Shown in pieces: positions 1 through 9,333 of a DNA stretch of 31,548 nucleotides. Position 1 is the first letter of the stretch; each line of letters begins with the position of its first letter. The translations under genes and the position numbers were made by a program. The DNA comes from Chloroflexota bacterium (GTDB lineage: Bacteria; Chloroflexota; Dormibacteria; Dormibacterales; Dormibacteraceae): the NCBI GenBank assembly GCA_005880175.1, contig VBJR01000217.1:1-31548 (forward strand), given 5' to 3'. A model generated the notes under the pieces. It ran no database searches and was not told the DNA's origin. It saw nothing but the letters and a program-made list of their open reading frames with translations.

Positions 1-48
1 GGGCACGTATCGACCTCCCCGGAACGGGACGTTTGACGACAACTGTCC

Positions 49-63
49 GCCCGCGCAGCGGGC
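49..63 (-). terminator. Possible terminator hairpin after the M23 peptidase gene
   Basis: A perfect 6-bp stem, GCCCGC at 49-54 and GCGGGC at 58-63, with a 3-base loop, lies just past the stop codon of the leftmost minus-strand gene. The stop codon sits in a short run of CTGAG-type pentamer repeats (62-85). There is no clear T-tract on the minus strand, so intrinsic termination is only suggested. The rest of 1-73 shows nothing else recognisable. Confidence 0.35.
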
Positions 64-73
64 TCAGCTCAGC

Positions 74-1000
74 TCAGCAGCTCAGAGAGCTGCAGGGGTC
101 CAGGGGGTGACCGCTGAAGCGCGTTTCGAAGTGCAAATGTGGGCCCGTCGAGTTGCCCGTCGTTCCCACCAGGCCTATCGGGTCGCCGCGGCGGACCGTG
201 TCGCCTTCGTGGACCGTGAACGCGCTCAGGTGCGCGTACAGGGTCGACCAGCCGTTGCCGTGCATCACCAGCACATAGTTCCCATAGCCCGTCGTGCCCG
301 GGAACACGTGCGCCACGCCCGCCTCCGCCGCGTAGACCGGGGCGCCCGTGTGGTCGGCCAGGTCGATGCCGCTGTGGAACCGGTGCGTCGCGCACTCCGC
401 GCTGTACGGCTCGATCGCCACGTTCGTGCATCCGAACCCCTGCGTGATCGGCGGCCGGCCGGTGAACGTGATCGGCCACGTGAAGCGCCCGTCCCCGCCC
501 CCCATCGCCTGCGCCTGCGTCCCGTCCTGCGCATCGAGGCCCGGCGACCAGCTCGCCAGCCACGCCTGCTGGCCCTCCAGCGCGACCCGCCCGGGCTCCG
601 GCGGGAGCGCCGCCTGCTCCTCCGCGGGCGGCTGGTACGGAGGCGGCGACGGCTGAGCAGGAGGAGCATCCGCCGAAGAAGTGCCGGCGCCCGCGCCGCC
701 GCTGCCGGCGGCGGACGCGGGCTGACCGGACTGTGACGGGTGGAGTGGTTGAGCTGGAAGCGCGTTCACCACCGGGTTGACCACCTGGTTCACCGTGCTC
801 GCCACGGGCGACGGCACGGGCAGGGGCACCGGCGGCAGCGACGGCAGCAGAGACGGCAGCGGCAGCGGGCTCGGCAGCAGGTCCGCGGAGGCAGGTCGAG
901 GCGCGACACCGGGACCCGACGCGACCAGCAGCGAAGCCACCGCGCACCCCCCGGCCACGACCGCGAACAGACGGCGCAGACGACGCACCCGGTGACTCAT
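74..1000 (-). CDS. Secreted M23 family metallopeptidase (LytM-type endopeptidase)
   Basis: A 308-aa protein. Residues 1-40 form a signal peptide: Arg-rich start, hydrophobic core (FAVVAGGCAVASLLVAS), and an ASA-like cleavage site. A Pro/Ser-rich low-complexity stretch follows to about residue 130, probably a cell-wall-spanning linker. The C-terminal 130 residues are a peptidase M23 domain with the zinc and catalytic motifs HSGIDLAD and GPHLHFE. M23 enzymes cut peptide cross-links in peptidoglycan, or act as degenerate activators; here both His/Asp motifs are intact, so activity is likely. The ATG overlaps the TGA of the upstream MMPL gene by four bases (ATGA), making it the last gene of the mce operon. 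A wall hydrolase in this position suggests it opens or anchors the envelope for the lipid transporter, which is inference. The longer open frame upstream is only the shadow of the MMPL gene. Confidence 0.9.
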   Translation of the reverse strand: MSHRVRRLRRLFAVVAGGCAVASLLVASGPGVAPRPASADLLPSPLPLPSLLPSLPPVPLPVPSPVASTVNQVVNPVVNALPAQPLHPSQSGQPASAAGSGGAGAGTSSADAPPAQPSPPPYQPPAEEQAALPPEPGRVALEGQQAWLASWSPGLDAQDGTQAQAMGGGDGRFTWPITFTGRPPITQGFGCTNVAIEPYSAECATHRFHSGIDLADHTGAPVYAAEAGVAHVFPGTTGYGNYVLVMHGNGWSTLYAHLSAFTVHEGDTVRRGDPIGLVGTTGNSTGPHLHFETRFSGHPLDPCSSLSC

Positions 1001-3423
1001 CGCAGCCACGACCGCGCCGCCGGCGGCAGCAGCACCAGCACCGCCACCGTGGCCAGCGCCAGGTCCCCGGCGCACCACAGCCCGAAGTCGCGCACCATCG
1101 GCACCGGGCTCACGGCCAGCGCGGCGAACCCCGCCACCAGCGCCGCCGCCGAGGCCACGATCGCGGGCCCGACCCGCTGCGACGCCACGGCAGCGGCCGA
1201 CGAAGCGTCCGACCCGCCCGACCGCTCCGACCGGTACCGGCCCAGCCAGAGCACGCCGAACTCCGTCGCGAACGCGATCACGACCCCCGCCAGCAGCACC
1301 GTGATCGGCGTCTCCCGGGCGCCGACCACCCACATCAGGCCGGTCGCCCAGCCCGCGGCCACCACGGTCGGCATCACCGCCAGCAGGGCCGGCAGCGGGT
1401 GCCGGTACACGGCCAGCAGCACGACCAGCACCAACCCCAGCGCCAGCAGCGTCAGCCGCACCCGGTCGGCCGTCAGCTCGTCCAGCGCCGACGCGGCCAC
1501 CACGGCCAGCCCCGCCGGGTACGCACGGTACCCGGCGGGCGGCTGCCCGGCCCCGTCCACCTGCCGCACGAGGCCCTGGTCCTGCGTCACCGACGTCAGC
1601 CGGGGCACCCCGAACGCGACGCGCGCCAGGTGCTTGTCGGGACTGGCCACGGCCTGCGTGAGGTAGGTCGGCAGGCGGTCGAGGATCAGCTTGGTCGTCG
1701 CCGCGTCGGGCGGCTTGCCGTAGTTGAACGTCGTCAGGAACTGGGGCAGGCCGGTGATCGGCGTCAGCTCCTTGCTCCCCGTCGCGCGACCCTCGGCCGC
1801 CGCCATCCAGGCGACCACGGCCGGAGACGAGACGTCCGACCCGGTCACCACCAGGTCCAGCTCGCCGATCACGCCCACCGCCTGGCGCACGTGCTCGGCC
1901 TGCTGGACGGACTGCGACCCGGGCGGCAGCAGCCGCACCGGGTCCGTCTCGACCTGGATGAACGGGAGCGCCGCCCAGCCGAGCACCCCGACGGCCGCGA
2001 GAGGGAGGACTGCGACCGAAGGCAACCGCCCGGCACGGGCGAGACGCTCCCACGAGGGCGCCTGAGGAAGGGGCGTGATCGTCTCGTCCGACACCCGCCC
2101 GGAGCGCCGCGCCGCGATCAGCGCGACCACGGGCAGGCCGACGAGCAGGCCCGCGAGCAGCGACATGGCCACGCCGATCGCCATGAAGAACGCGAACTGC
2201 TGGACCAGCGGCACCGGCGAGACCGCGAACGCGAGCACGCCTGCCGCGGTCGCCGCCGCCGCCGCCGCCGTCGCCGGCACGATGGCGCGCGCGGCCCGGA
2301 GCACTCCGCCCGTCCCCCGCGGCTCCTCGGCCAGCCGGTTGGCGAGCTGGAGCACGTAGTCGGTCGTGAGCCCGAGCACGACCGGCAGCACCGCCAGCGT
2401 GGCCGGGGTCAGCGGCAGCCGGAGCAGCGCGGCCGCGCCGGCGGTCCACAGCCCGGCCAGCACCGCCACCGGCACCGCCAGCCAGCGGTGGCGGACCCGC
2501 AGCACCAGCGCGCTGATCACCAGCATCGCCAGCACCGTCAGCGGCAGCAGGAGGACCAGCGAGCGCCGGACCGACTCGGCCAGCTCGGCCGCCACGGCCG
2601 GCGTGCCGGTGACGGTGAACCGCGTCCCCGCCAGCTCGCCGGCGGTCGTCGGCGCGCTCACCGTCTGGCCGGTGCTGGTCGGCACCTGGCGCGTGGCCGG
2701 GCCCGACGTCGCGTGCTGCACCCGGTCCACCACCGCCTCGACGTCCGCCAGCGACGCGTTGCGGTCCATCCGCACCGTGATCAGCGCGTGGCCCGTGTCC
2801 GGCAGCACCGCGTTCCAGAACGGCCGCACCTTGCCGTCCGGCTCGAGCAGCAGCTCCTGGTAGAAGCCCGGGTTGTTCAGCGCGGGCGCGCCCAGCGTCG
2901 GGTACTGCGCGGCCAGCTGCTGCGCGCACGTCCGCACCGACGCGTCGAACGCGGCCTGGCCCGCCGCCGTCTGGTCGCTGGCGCTCTTGCCCGCCGCCCT
3001 GGCGTCGGCGGCCGCCTTCGACTCGGCCTGGTTGCCTTCCGTGCCGCACAGGTCCAGCGCCCGCCGCGTCACCTCGCTTGCGAACGTGTTCACGAGCGTG
3101 CCGGGGCCGTACACGTGGCGCACGCCGTGCAGCCGCGAGAGGTCGCCCTCGAGCTGGGCCAGCCCGACCAGCCGGTCCGGCGTCAGCAGCTGCTGACCCT
3201 TCGCCGGCTCGGCCATGACCACGACCGGGTCGGCGCCGAAGAAGTCCGCGAACCGGACCTGGTCCGCGTACGCCGGCGAGCTGGTGTCGGCCAGCAGGTT
3301 GGCGGACGCGTCGAACGTGACGCGGGTGACGCCGAACCCCGCCGCGATGGAGAGGACCAGCGCGACGGCGAGCGGCACGACGGGACGGGCCAGGAACGTG
3401 GACAGCGTCCCGCTCCGGCGCAT
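997..3423 (-). CDS. MMPL/RND family lipid transporter
   Basis: An 808-aa protein of the RND superfamily, MMPL type. An N-terminal membrane segment (about residues 14-35) is followed by a large extracytoplasmic loop, then a bundle of five or six helices (about 260-430), a seventh helix, a second periplasmic loop, and a final five-helix bundle ending at the C-terminus (VAVLVLLPPAARSWLR). The two-fold repeat and size match MmpL/HpnN-like transporters that export lipids or hopanoids. Repeated runs such as VASAAALVAGFAALAVSPVPMVRDFG in both halves are typical of the sterol-sensing-like core. ATG at 3423 lies 13 bases after the MCE stop; a TTG at 3453 preceded by GAGG is an alternative start adding ten residues. 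The gene sits between the last MCE protein and the M23 peptidase, with a four-base overlap on the latter. Substrate is unknown; a lipid is inferred from context. Confidence 0.9.
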   Translation of the reverse strand: MRRSGTLSTFLARPVVPLAVALVLSIAAGFGVTRVTFDASANLLADTSSPAYADQVRFADFFGADPVVVMAEPAKGQQLLTPDRLVGLAQLEGDLSRLHGVRHVYGPGTLVNTFASEVTRRALDLCGTEGNQAESKAAADARAAGKSASDQTAAGQAAFDASVRTCAQQLAAQYPTLGAPALNNPGFYQELLLEPDGKVRPFWNAVLPDTGHALITVRMDRNASLADVEAVVDRVQHATSGPATRQVPTSTGQTVSAPTTAGELAGTRFTVTGTPAVAAELAESVRRSLVLLLPLTVLAMLVISALVLRVRHRWLAVPVAVLAGLWTAGAAALLRLPLTPATLAVLPVVLGLTTDYVLQLANRLAEEPRGTGGVLRAARAIVPATAAAAAATAAGVLAFAVSPVPLVQQFAFFMAIGVAMSLLAGLLVGLPVVALIAARRSGRVSDETITPLPQAPSWERLARAGRLPSVAVLPLAAVGVLGWAALPFIQVETDPVRLLPPGSQSVQQAEHVRQAVGVIGELDLVVTGSDVSSPAVVAWMAAAEGRATGSKELTPITGLPQFLTTFNYGKPPDAATTKLILDRLPTYLTQAVASPDKHLARVAFGVPRLTSVTQDQGLVRQVDGAGQPPAGYRAYPAGLAVVAASALDELTADRVRLTLLALGLVLVVLLAVYRHPLPALLAVMPTVVAAGWATGLMWVVGARETPITVLLAGVVIAFATEFGVLWLGRYRSERSGGSDASSAAAVASQRVGPAIVASAAALVAGFAALAVSPVPMVRDFGLWCAGDLALATVAVLVLLPPAARSWLR

Positions 3424-3436
3424 GAGTCGGGGTCGT

Positions 3437-4591
3437 TTAGCTGCTGCTTCCAAGGAACAACCTCAGCAGGTCCTGGTCGCTGGTGTGCGACGCAGGTGGC
3501 GCCGGCGCCGGCGGGGTAGCCGGCACCGGCATGTTGGAACGGCTCGAGTTCGCGCTGGTCTGAGCGGCGGTCGCGCCGCCGGACGTCCCCTGCCGGGCGC
3601 AGCCGGCGTTGAGGCCGACGGTGCACGTGCCGAGGATCGCCTGGATGCGCACGAAGTGCCCGTTCGCGTCGGAGCCGGAGAACGCGCTCTCCGTCTCGAC
3701 CACCGCCGTCATCAGCGAGGGCACGGCCGGGTTCACGCCGTTCACGAGGCCCGTCGCCTCGCTCAGCACCGCGCGCAGCCTGGTCACGGTCGCGGGCGCC
3801 TCGTCCAGCGTCCGGGCCAGGTTGCCGGAGTTGCCGTCCAGCACGACGTCCAGCTCCTGGAGCGTGCTGGCGGTGTGGTCGATGCCGTCGCCGATCGAGC
3901 CGTTGACCTGGACCAGGCCGCTCAGCACCTGGTTCGTGTCCCGGATCTGGGCGTCGAGCGGCGCGTTCTGGAGGTCGCGGCTCAGCTGCTCCGACGCGAC
4001 CACCGTGCCCGCCAGGTCCTGGTCGCGCTGGCGCAGCGTCGCCGTCACCGCGGCCAGGTCGTCGGCCGCGGCGCTCAGCGACTGCAGCGTCGCGTTCACG
4101 TCCTGGCCGCGGCCGCTGCTGGCCGCCCCCAGCTCGACGATCAGCGTCTGCAGGCTCTGGCGGACGTCCGGCTGGAGCGCGTTCAGCACCTGGTCGAGGT
4201 CCGTCGTCACGTGGACCCGCGAGATCGGGATCGTGGCGCCGTCGGCGAGCTGGCCGTGGCGGCCGCCGTCGAGCTCGACGTAGCGCGGGCCGAGCAGCCC
4301 GTGCGGCCGGATCAGCGCCGACGCGTCGGAGTGCAGCAGGTTCGCGTACGTCCGGTCCACGGAGATGTCCACCAGCGCCCGGCCCTGGCGCAGCTCCAGC
4401 CCGTCCACCGAGCCGATCCGGATGCCGGCCAGCTCCACGCTCGCGTCCGGGTTCAGCTCGCCGAACGAGCCCGCCTCCAGCGTCACGTGCACGGTCTGCG
4501 ACCAGGGCAGCGACGGCGGGTGGAACAGCAGGACCAGCAGCGCCACCGCGGCGGCGGCCGCGGCCAGGCCGGTCACCCGGGCGCGGCTCAT
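3437..4591 (-). CDS. MCE family protein, sixth in the operon
   Basis: A 384-aa MCE (mammalian cell entry/MlaD) protein. It has one N-terminal membrane anchor (about residues 8-25), an MCE domain (about 33-115) with the motif IRPHGLLGPRYVEL, then a long Gln/Leu-rich helical region (about 140-300) predicted as coiled coil, and a tail with two cysteines (GTCTVGLNAGC) and Ala/Pro-rich low complexity. MCE proteins form hexameric rings or tubes that carry lipids across the envelope, fed or emptied by a YrbE/Mkl ABC core. The start is set by TGATG overlap with the previous MCE stop, so the longer open frame is not used. The MMPL gene follows after 13 bases. Confidence 0.92.
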   Translation of the reverse strand: MSRARVTGLAAAAAAVALLVLLFHPPSLPWSQTVHVTLEAGSFGELNPDASVELAGIRIGSVDGLELRQGRALVDISVDRTYANLLHSDASALIRPHGLLGPRYVELDGGRHGQLADGATIPISRVHVTTDLDQVLNALQPDVRQSLQTLIVELGAASSGRGQDVNATLQSLSAAADDLAAVTATLRQRDQDLAGTVVASEQLSRDLQNAPLDAQIRDTNQVLSGLVQVNGSIGDGIDHTASTLQELDVVLDGNSGNLARTLDEAPATVTRLRAVLSEATGLVNGVNPAVPSLMTAVVETESAFSGSDANGHFVRIQAILGTCTVGLNAGCARQGTSGGATAAQTSANSSRSNMPVPATPPAPAPPASHTSDQDLLRLFLGSSS

Positions 4592-6054
4592 CAGGGCAAA
4601 CCCAGGAGCGCGCCCACCGCGCTCGGCAGGGGCGCCGGCAGCTGTCCGGTCACGCCGCCCACCACCGACGTGCAGCCCGGGGAGGCGCTGGGCGACGGCG
4701 TGGGGGTAGGCGTGGGCGTCGGGCCCGGCACCGGCACGCACGGCGACGGCGTCGGGCACACGAGCTGCGGGAGCGGCGTCGGCAGCAGCGGGGGCAGGGA
4801 AGGCAGTGGCAGCGGCAGCACGGGCTGCCCGCTCGGGCACGGCGTCGGCTTCGGCGTGGGCTTGCCGGAGCCCGGCGCGCCCGTGGCCCCCGCCCCGCCC
4901 CCCGGCGACGAGGGCGGCGCGGCCGGCGGCGCGTGCGAGCCGGGCGGCGCCGCGGGCCCGCTCAGCGAGACGCCGCCCAGGCAGCCGGTCCCGGTGGCCG
5001 GATCGACTTTCGTGCTGGTCCGCTGGTCCACGCACGTGTCCAGCACGATGTACTGGCGCAGGAAGTTCCCGCCGGCGTCCCGCTGGGCGATCGCGCTGCC
5101 GATCTCGGGCAGGAGCTGGTTGAACGCGCCCTTCAGCGAGGCCTGGTTGTTGTGCAGGTACGGGTACGTGGTGGCCAGGTTGTCGTTGAGCCCGACGAGC
5201 AGTGGGTCGAGCGTGGTCACCGTGTCGTGCAGGTTGCCCTCGTTGCCGTTCAGCGTCTGGTCCACGTCGTGGCTCGTGGCGGCCAGGTGGACGAGCAGGT
5301 CGTCCAGGCTGCGGTCGTTCGCGCTCAGCGTGCCCGCCACGCTGGCCGTGTTCGCGACCAGGTCGCCGAGCTGCTGCCGGCTCACGGCCAGCCGCTGGCT
5401 GGTCACCGCGAGGTTGGCCGTGATCGAGCTCAGGTCGCCGGTGTGCGCGTTCAGGGTCCCCAGCCCGCCCTGCGACTCGCCGGCCAGGCCGGAGAGCTGG
5501 TCGAGGAGCAGGTTCAGCGTCTCGCCCCGACCCTCGACGCCGCCGCCCAGCTGCTGCACGAGCACCTGCGCCTGGCGCCGCGTCTCCGGGTCGAGCGTGG
5601 ACAGGAACTGGTCGAAGTCCACCGGCGTGACCGTCTCGGTGCTGGGGATGGTCGCCCCGTCGCCCAGCGGCTTCGTGCCGGCCGCCGGCGACAGCTCCAC
5701 GTACTTCTGGGCGAGCAGCGTCGAGTAGCGGATGGCCGCGATCGTGCCGGTGTGCAGCGGCGCGTAGCGGTGGTCGATGCGCATGGCCACGATGGCCTGC
5801 CGGCCGCTGCCCGTGACGCCGGTGACCTGGCCGATCGGGGTGCCGGCGACCTGGACGCCGGCGCCCTTGATCAGCCCGTTGGCGTCGGTGAACGTGGCGC
5901 GCAGCGTGTAGTCGCGGGTCGGAGGCAGGCCCAGGCTGACGTCGCCGGGCAGACCGAAGCTCGTGTCGATGCCGACGGCGAGCAGCACGACCGCGCCGAT
6001 CACGGCGAGCGTCAGCACGCCGGCCAGGAGCGGGTTGCCGCGGGTGAGCCTCAT
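4591..6054 (-). CDS. MCE family protein with long Pro/Thr-rich tail, fifth in the operon
   Basis: A 487-aa MCE protein, the longest of the six. N-terminal anchor about residues 9-28, MCE domain about 40-125 with IRYSTLLAQKYVEL, helical coiled-coil-like region to about 330, then a tail of about 110 residues rich in Pro, Ser, Gly and Thr, with the repeat PTPTPTPTPSPS near the end. Such tails are seen in some mycobacterial Mce proteins and may cross peptidoglycan; that role is inferred. The ATG overlaps the preceding stop (ATGA at 6054-6051). A GTG nine bases upstream is a less likely start. The stop overlaps the next MCE start by one base. Confidence 0.92.
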   Translation of the reverse strand: MRLTRGNPLLAGVLTLAVIGAVVLLAVGIDTSFGLPGDVSLGLPPTRDYTLRATFTDANGLIKGAGVQVAGTPIGQVTGVTGSGRQAIVAMRIDHRYAPLHTGTIAAIRYSTLLAQKYVELSPAAGTKPLGDGATIPSTETVTPVDFDQFLSTLDPETRRQAQVLVQQLGGGVEGRGETLNLLLDQLSGLAGESQGGLGTLNAHTGDLSSITANLAVTSQRLAVSRQQLGDLVANTASVAGTLSANDRSLDDLLVHLAATSHDVDQTLNGNEGNLHDTVTTLDPLLVGLNDNLATTYPYLHNNQASLKGAFNQLLPEIGSAIAQRDAGGNFLRQYIVLDTCVDQRTSTKVDPATGTGCLGGVSLSGPAAPPGSHAPPAAPPSSPGGGAGATGAPGSGKPTPKPTPCPSGQPVLPLPLPSLPPLLPTPLPQLVCPTPSPCVPVPGPTPTPTPTPSPSASPGCTSVVGGVTGQLPAPLPSAVGALLGLP

Positions 6055-7079
6055 CCGCTGCACCTCGCTGTGGGCGTCAGCGTTCCGTTCGTCGCCCCGA
6101 CCAGCTGCGGGTCCACGCGGAGCATGAATCCGTTGCCGTCCGTCGAGCCGGCGGGGTGCGAGTAGTCGGTGGCGCTGCGCATCTCGCCCAGCGTGTTGAA
6201 CAGGTCGTTGACGCAGGGATCGATCGTGCCGAACGTGGTGGTCGAGCTGGCCTCGAACTCCTGCAGCTGCTGGAGGAGCGCCGGCTGGTCCTTCAGCAGC
6301 TGGTTCAGCGACGCCTGGTGGCCGTCCAGCGCGGTGTTCAGGTTGCCCAGCGAGCTGTTGGCCGCGCTGAGCTCGTCCTGCAGGTGCTGCTGGTGGGCGG
6401 CCAGCGTGTCCAGCAGGGTGGCGCCGTTCGCGACGTCGCCGCGCAGCGACTTGTCCTCGCCCGAGACCTGGGACGCCACCCGGTCGAACTCGATCGCGAG
6501 CGCGTTCAGCTCCTGGTCCTGGTCGTCGAGGGCGCCGGCGGTCTGGGCCAGGTCGGACGAGACCTGGGGCAGGCGCTGCAGCACGTGGTTCACGTCGGGG
6601 CCGCGGTTCTGGAGCGCCACCGCGCCCTGCTGGTTCAGCGTCTGGAGCGCCTGCCGGGTCTGCGCGTCGAAGATGTCGGTGACCTGGTCGAGCGTCACCG
6701 GCGAGGCCGTGTCCTGGACGGGGATGGTGCCGCCGGACGCGATCGTGCCACCGGCGCCGGAGGGCGTCAGCTCCACGAACATGTTCCCGAGCAGGCCCTT
6801 GGGCCGCAGCGTCACGCGGGTGCCGTGGTGCAGCGGCGCGTACCTCTGGTCGAGCTGCATCGTGATCTGGGCGCCGGCCGGGCCGCCGTCGGGGGCCAGC
6901 CCGACCGCGCTGACGTGGCCGACCGGGACGCCGCCCATGACCACGTCGTTGCCGGGCACGACCTGGGCGGCGGACACGACGTACGCCGTCACCTCGTACG
7001 GCCGGGTGCGCTGGAAGATCGTGACGCCGGTCGCGGTGCCGGCCGCCAGGAGCAGGGTGAGGAACCCGAGCAGCTTCAT
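6051..7079 (-). CDS. MCE family protein, fourth in the operon
   Basis: A 342-aa MCE protein. The N-terminus is a membrane anchor (LLGFLTLLLAAGTATGVTIF, about residues 3-22). The MCE domain covers about 28-110 and contains GGVPVGHVSAV and LRPKGLLGNMFVEL. A long Gln/Leu-rich helical region (about 130-290) follows. It lacks a long disordered tail and ends with a single-Cys motif (TARCSG). Start and stop are both fixed by overlaps with neighbours: TGATG upstream and ATGA downstream. It is one ring-forming subunit of the predicted lipid channel. Differences between the six paralogues imply a hetero-oligomer, as is accepted for actinobacterial MCE systems. Confidence 0.92.
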   Translation of the reverse strand: MKLLGFLTLLLAAGTATGVTIFQRTRPYEVTAYVVSAAQVVPGNDVVMGGVPVGHVSAVGLAPDGGPAGAQITMQLDQRYAPLHHGTRVTLRPKGLLGNMFVELTPSGAGGTIASGGTIPVQDTASPVTLDQVTDIFDAQTRQALQTLNQQGAVALQNRGPDVNHVLQRLPQVSSDLAQTAGALDDQDQELNALAIEFDRVASQVSGEDKSLRGDVANGATLLDTLAAHQQHLQDELSAANSSLGNLNTALDGHQASLNQLLKDQPALLQQLQEFEASSTTTFGTIDPCVNDLFNTLGEMRSATDYSHPAGSTDGNGFMLRVDPQLVGATNGTLTPTARCSG

Positions 7080-8308
7080 CACAGCGGCAGCCCCAGGAGC
7101 ATCTGGACGGCGGAGGGGATCAGACCCTGCGCGGACGCCGGCGCGGGCACGCTGCCCGCGCCGGCGCCGGTTCCGGACGAAGCGGTCCCCCCACCCTGGC
7201 TGCTTCCCGCGAGCGGGTTGGGCAGCGAGGTCGGCAGCGCCGGCTGTCGCACGGCCGTGGCCGGGTCGACGATGCCGGTGATGCGGAACGCGTTGCCGTT
7301 GGAGTCCGACTGCGAGAACGCCGAGATCCACTCGGCCGCCAGGGTCACGGCGTCGGGCTGGCTGACCGCCAGCTGGTTGTTCGGGTAGTTGACCTGGGCC
7401 AGCAGCAGCTCCGGCAGCAGCCGGTCGATCGCCGGGTTCAGCGTCGAGACGAGCTGCCGGCCCGAGGAGATCGTGGCCGGCGCCTGGGCCAGCGACGCGC
7501 GGTCGGCCGGCGTCGTGTCGGCGAGGATCTGCTGCAGCGAGGCGAACAGCCTGTCGGCCTGCTGGATCGTCCCGGCGAGCTGCTGGTCGCGGTTGGCCAG
7601 CGCCGCCGTCGCCGTGTCGCCGCTGACGATCACGCGGCCGAGCGCGTCCTGCTCGTCCGCGAGCGCGGACAGGATGATCGCCAGGTCGGTGAGGATCCGG
7701 CCGATCTGCTGCTGGCGGGCGTCGGCGATCTGGGCCAGCGGGCGGAGGTTGGCGGCCGCCTGCTCGACCTGCGGGATGGCGGCGCTGATGTCGTCCTGGC
7801 GGCCGGTCACCGCGATGCCGAGCTGGCGCAGCGACTGCGAGATCGCCGCCCGGGTCTGGGGGTCGAGCTCGTTCAGCACCGTGTCCAGCTCGACGGCCTG
7901 GCCGGTCTGCTGGCGGGGCAGCTCGTAGCCGTCGGTCACGTACGCGGCGGTCGAGCCGGTGCGGCGGACCAGCTCCACGTACTTCTCGCCGATCGCGGTC
8001 TTGGGCCGCAGCAGCGCCCGGGTGTCCGACCGGAGCCGGACGGTGGGGTCGAGGACCATCGTGACGATCGCCCCGCCCTGGGGGTCGGGCGCGATCGCCG
8101 TCACCCGGCCCACGTGCACGCCGGCGACGTCCACGTCGGACTGCGTGACCAGGCCCTCGACGCCGGCGAAACTGGCCTCCAGGCGCCAGCCCTGGCGGAG
8201 GCCGGGGACCTCCAGGCCCATGCTGACGGCCAGGAAGCCGAGGCCGCCGACGCAGAGCAGCGCGAAGGCGCCGACCATGGCGAGGTTCGTGGCGGTGCGG
8301 CGTCTCAT
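7079..8308 (-). CDS. MCE family protein, third in the operon
   Basis: A 409-aa MCE protein with an N-terminal anchor (about residues 9-30), an MCE domain (about 37-118) containing VDVAGVHVGRVTAI and LRPKTAIGEKYVEL, a long helical region (about 135-330), and a Gly/Ser/Ala-rich tail from about 355 to 390 followed by a short hydrophobic end (IPSAVQMLLGLPL). A similar end, VGALLGLP, closes the fifth MCE protein, and FLLGRK lies near the end of the first, so a short hydrophobic C-terminal element may be shared. The ATG overlaps the preceding stop (ATGA) and its own stop overlaps the next start (TGATG), showing strong translational coupling. Confidence 0.92.
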   Translation of the reverse strand: MRRRTATNLAMVGAFALLCVGGLGFLAVSMGLEVPGLRQGWRLEASFAGVEGLVTQSDVDVAGVHVGRVTAIAPDPQGGAIVTMVLDPTVRLRSDTRALLRPKTAIGEKYVELVRRTGSTAAYVTDGYELPRQQTGQAVELDTVLNELDPQTRAAISQSLRQLGIAVTGRQDDISAAIPQVEQAAANLRPLAQIADARQQQIGRILTDLAIILSALADEQDALGRVIVSGDTATAALANRDQQLAGTIQQADRLFASLQQILADTTPADRASLAQAPATISSGRQLVSTLNPAIDRLLPELLLAQVNYPNNQLAVSQPDAVTLAAEWISAFSQSDSNGNAFRITGIVDPATAVRQPALPTSLPNPLAGSSQGGGTASSGTGAGAGSVPAPASAQGLIPSAVQMLLGLPL

Positions 8309-9333
8309 GGGATGCCCAGACCTCCGGTGCTGACCGACCCGCCACTCGCCACCACGTAGATGCGCCACATGCTGTCGCCCTGCGGGTCGGTGCCGCTCAT
8401 CACCGACGCCAGCCGGTTGAACACGTCCGAGATGGCCGGCGAGTCGGCGTTCAGGTCGCCGAAGATGACCTGGCCGTTGGCCAGGTAGTGGTTCGTGTTG
8501 TCGAGCAGCGCCGGCGCCTCCGCGACCGCCTGGTGCAGGCCCTGCGCGTTGCCGTTGGCCAGCGCCTGGTCGAGGATCGTGACGACCCTGTCCTCCTGCA
8601 CGACCACGCCCTGCAGGTCCGTCTCCCGCGACGCCAGCGTCCGCATGAGCTTGTCCCAGTCGGTGACGAGCTGGCGCAGCTGAGCGTGGTAGGCGGCCAG
8701 CGTGTCCAGCACCTTGCGCAGGTCCATCAGCAGCGCGTCCAGGTGGCCCGACTGGCTGGCCACCGCGTGCGCGATCGTCTCCAGCGACTGGGCCACGTCG
8801 CGCAGGTCCGCCGCGGACGCGTTGAGGTCCTGGCCGCGGCCCTGGACCGTCTCGCCCAGCTCGTTGATCGCCACGACCAGCCGGTCGCGCGTGCTCGCGT
8901 CGAGCACGTCCAGCACCTGGCTGACCTCGACCGGGATCAGCGTGTGCTGGAGGTCGATCCGGCCCCCGTCCGGCATCGGTCCCGACTGCGGGGTGCCCCG
9001 GTTCAGCTCGACGTACGTCTCGCCGAGCAGGTTCTTGGTCTTGACCATCGCCCGGGCGTCCTTGAACAGCGGCGCGTACTCGGGGTGCAGCTGCAGCCCC
9101 ACCTCGGCGCCGCCCTCGACCGGCCCCAGCGACTCCACCCGGCCGACCGGGAACCCGTCGATGGTCACCTCGTCGCCGGACACCAGCTCGGCGCCGTTCG
9201 CGAACGTCGCCAGCACCCGGTAGGACGGCCGGAGCAGGAACTCGCCGCCCATCTGGCTGCCCAGCACCGCCAGGGCGACCAGGCACACGGCCAGGTAGCC
9301 CAGGCAGACGGGCACGTTGGTGCGACTCCTCAC
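8305..9333 (-). CDS. MCE family protein, second in the operon
   Basis: A 342-aa MCE protein starting at GTG (GTGA overlap with the preceding stop). Anchor about residues 8-27 (CLGYLAVCLVALAVLG), MCE domain about 35-125 with TIDGFPVGRVESL and VKTKNLLGETYVEL, then a helical, heptad-like region to about 300 and a short non-repetitive end (ASGGSVSTGGLGIP). It has no Pro-rich tail. Its composition and codon use match the neighbours. It is likely a subunit of the same MCE hetero-oligomer. Confidence 0.92.
   Translation of the reverse strand: MRSRTNVPVCLGYLAVCLVALAVLGSQMGGEFLLRPSYRVLATFANGAELVSGDEVTIDGFPVGRVESLGPVEGGAEVGLQLHPEYAPLFKDARAMVKTKNLLGETYVELNRGTPQSGPMPDGGRIDLQHTLIPVEVSQVLDVLDASTRDRLVVAINELGETVQGRGQDLNASAADLRDVAQSLETIAHAVASQSGHLDALLMDLRKVLDTLAAYHAQLRQLVTDWDKLMRTLASRETDLQGVVVQEDRVVTILDQALANGNAQGLHQAVAEAPALLDNTNHYLANGQVIFGDLNADSPAISDVFNRLASVMSGTDPQGDSMWRIYVVASGGSVSTGGLGIP

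Noticed and set aside
73..85. CTGAG pentamer repeats over the M23 stop codon as a phase-variable tract.
   Set aside because: Too few and imperfect copies, and slippage would only alter the last residues.
1399..5728. Long plus-strand open frames (706 and 837 codons) across the mce operon.
   Set aside because: They are His/Gln/Arg-rich antisense shadows of the MMPL and MCE genes.
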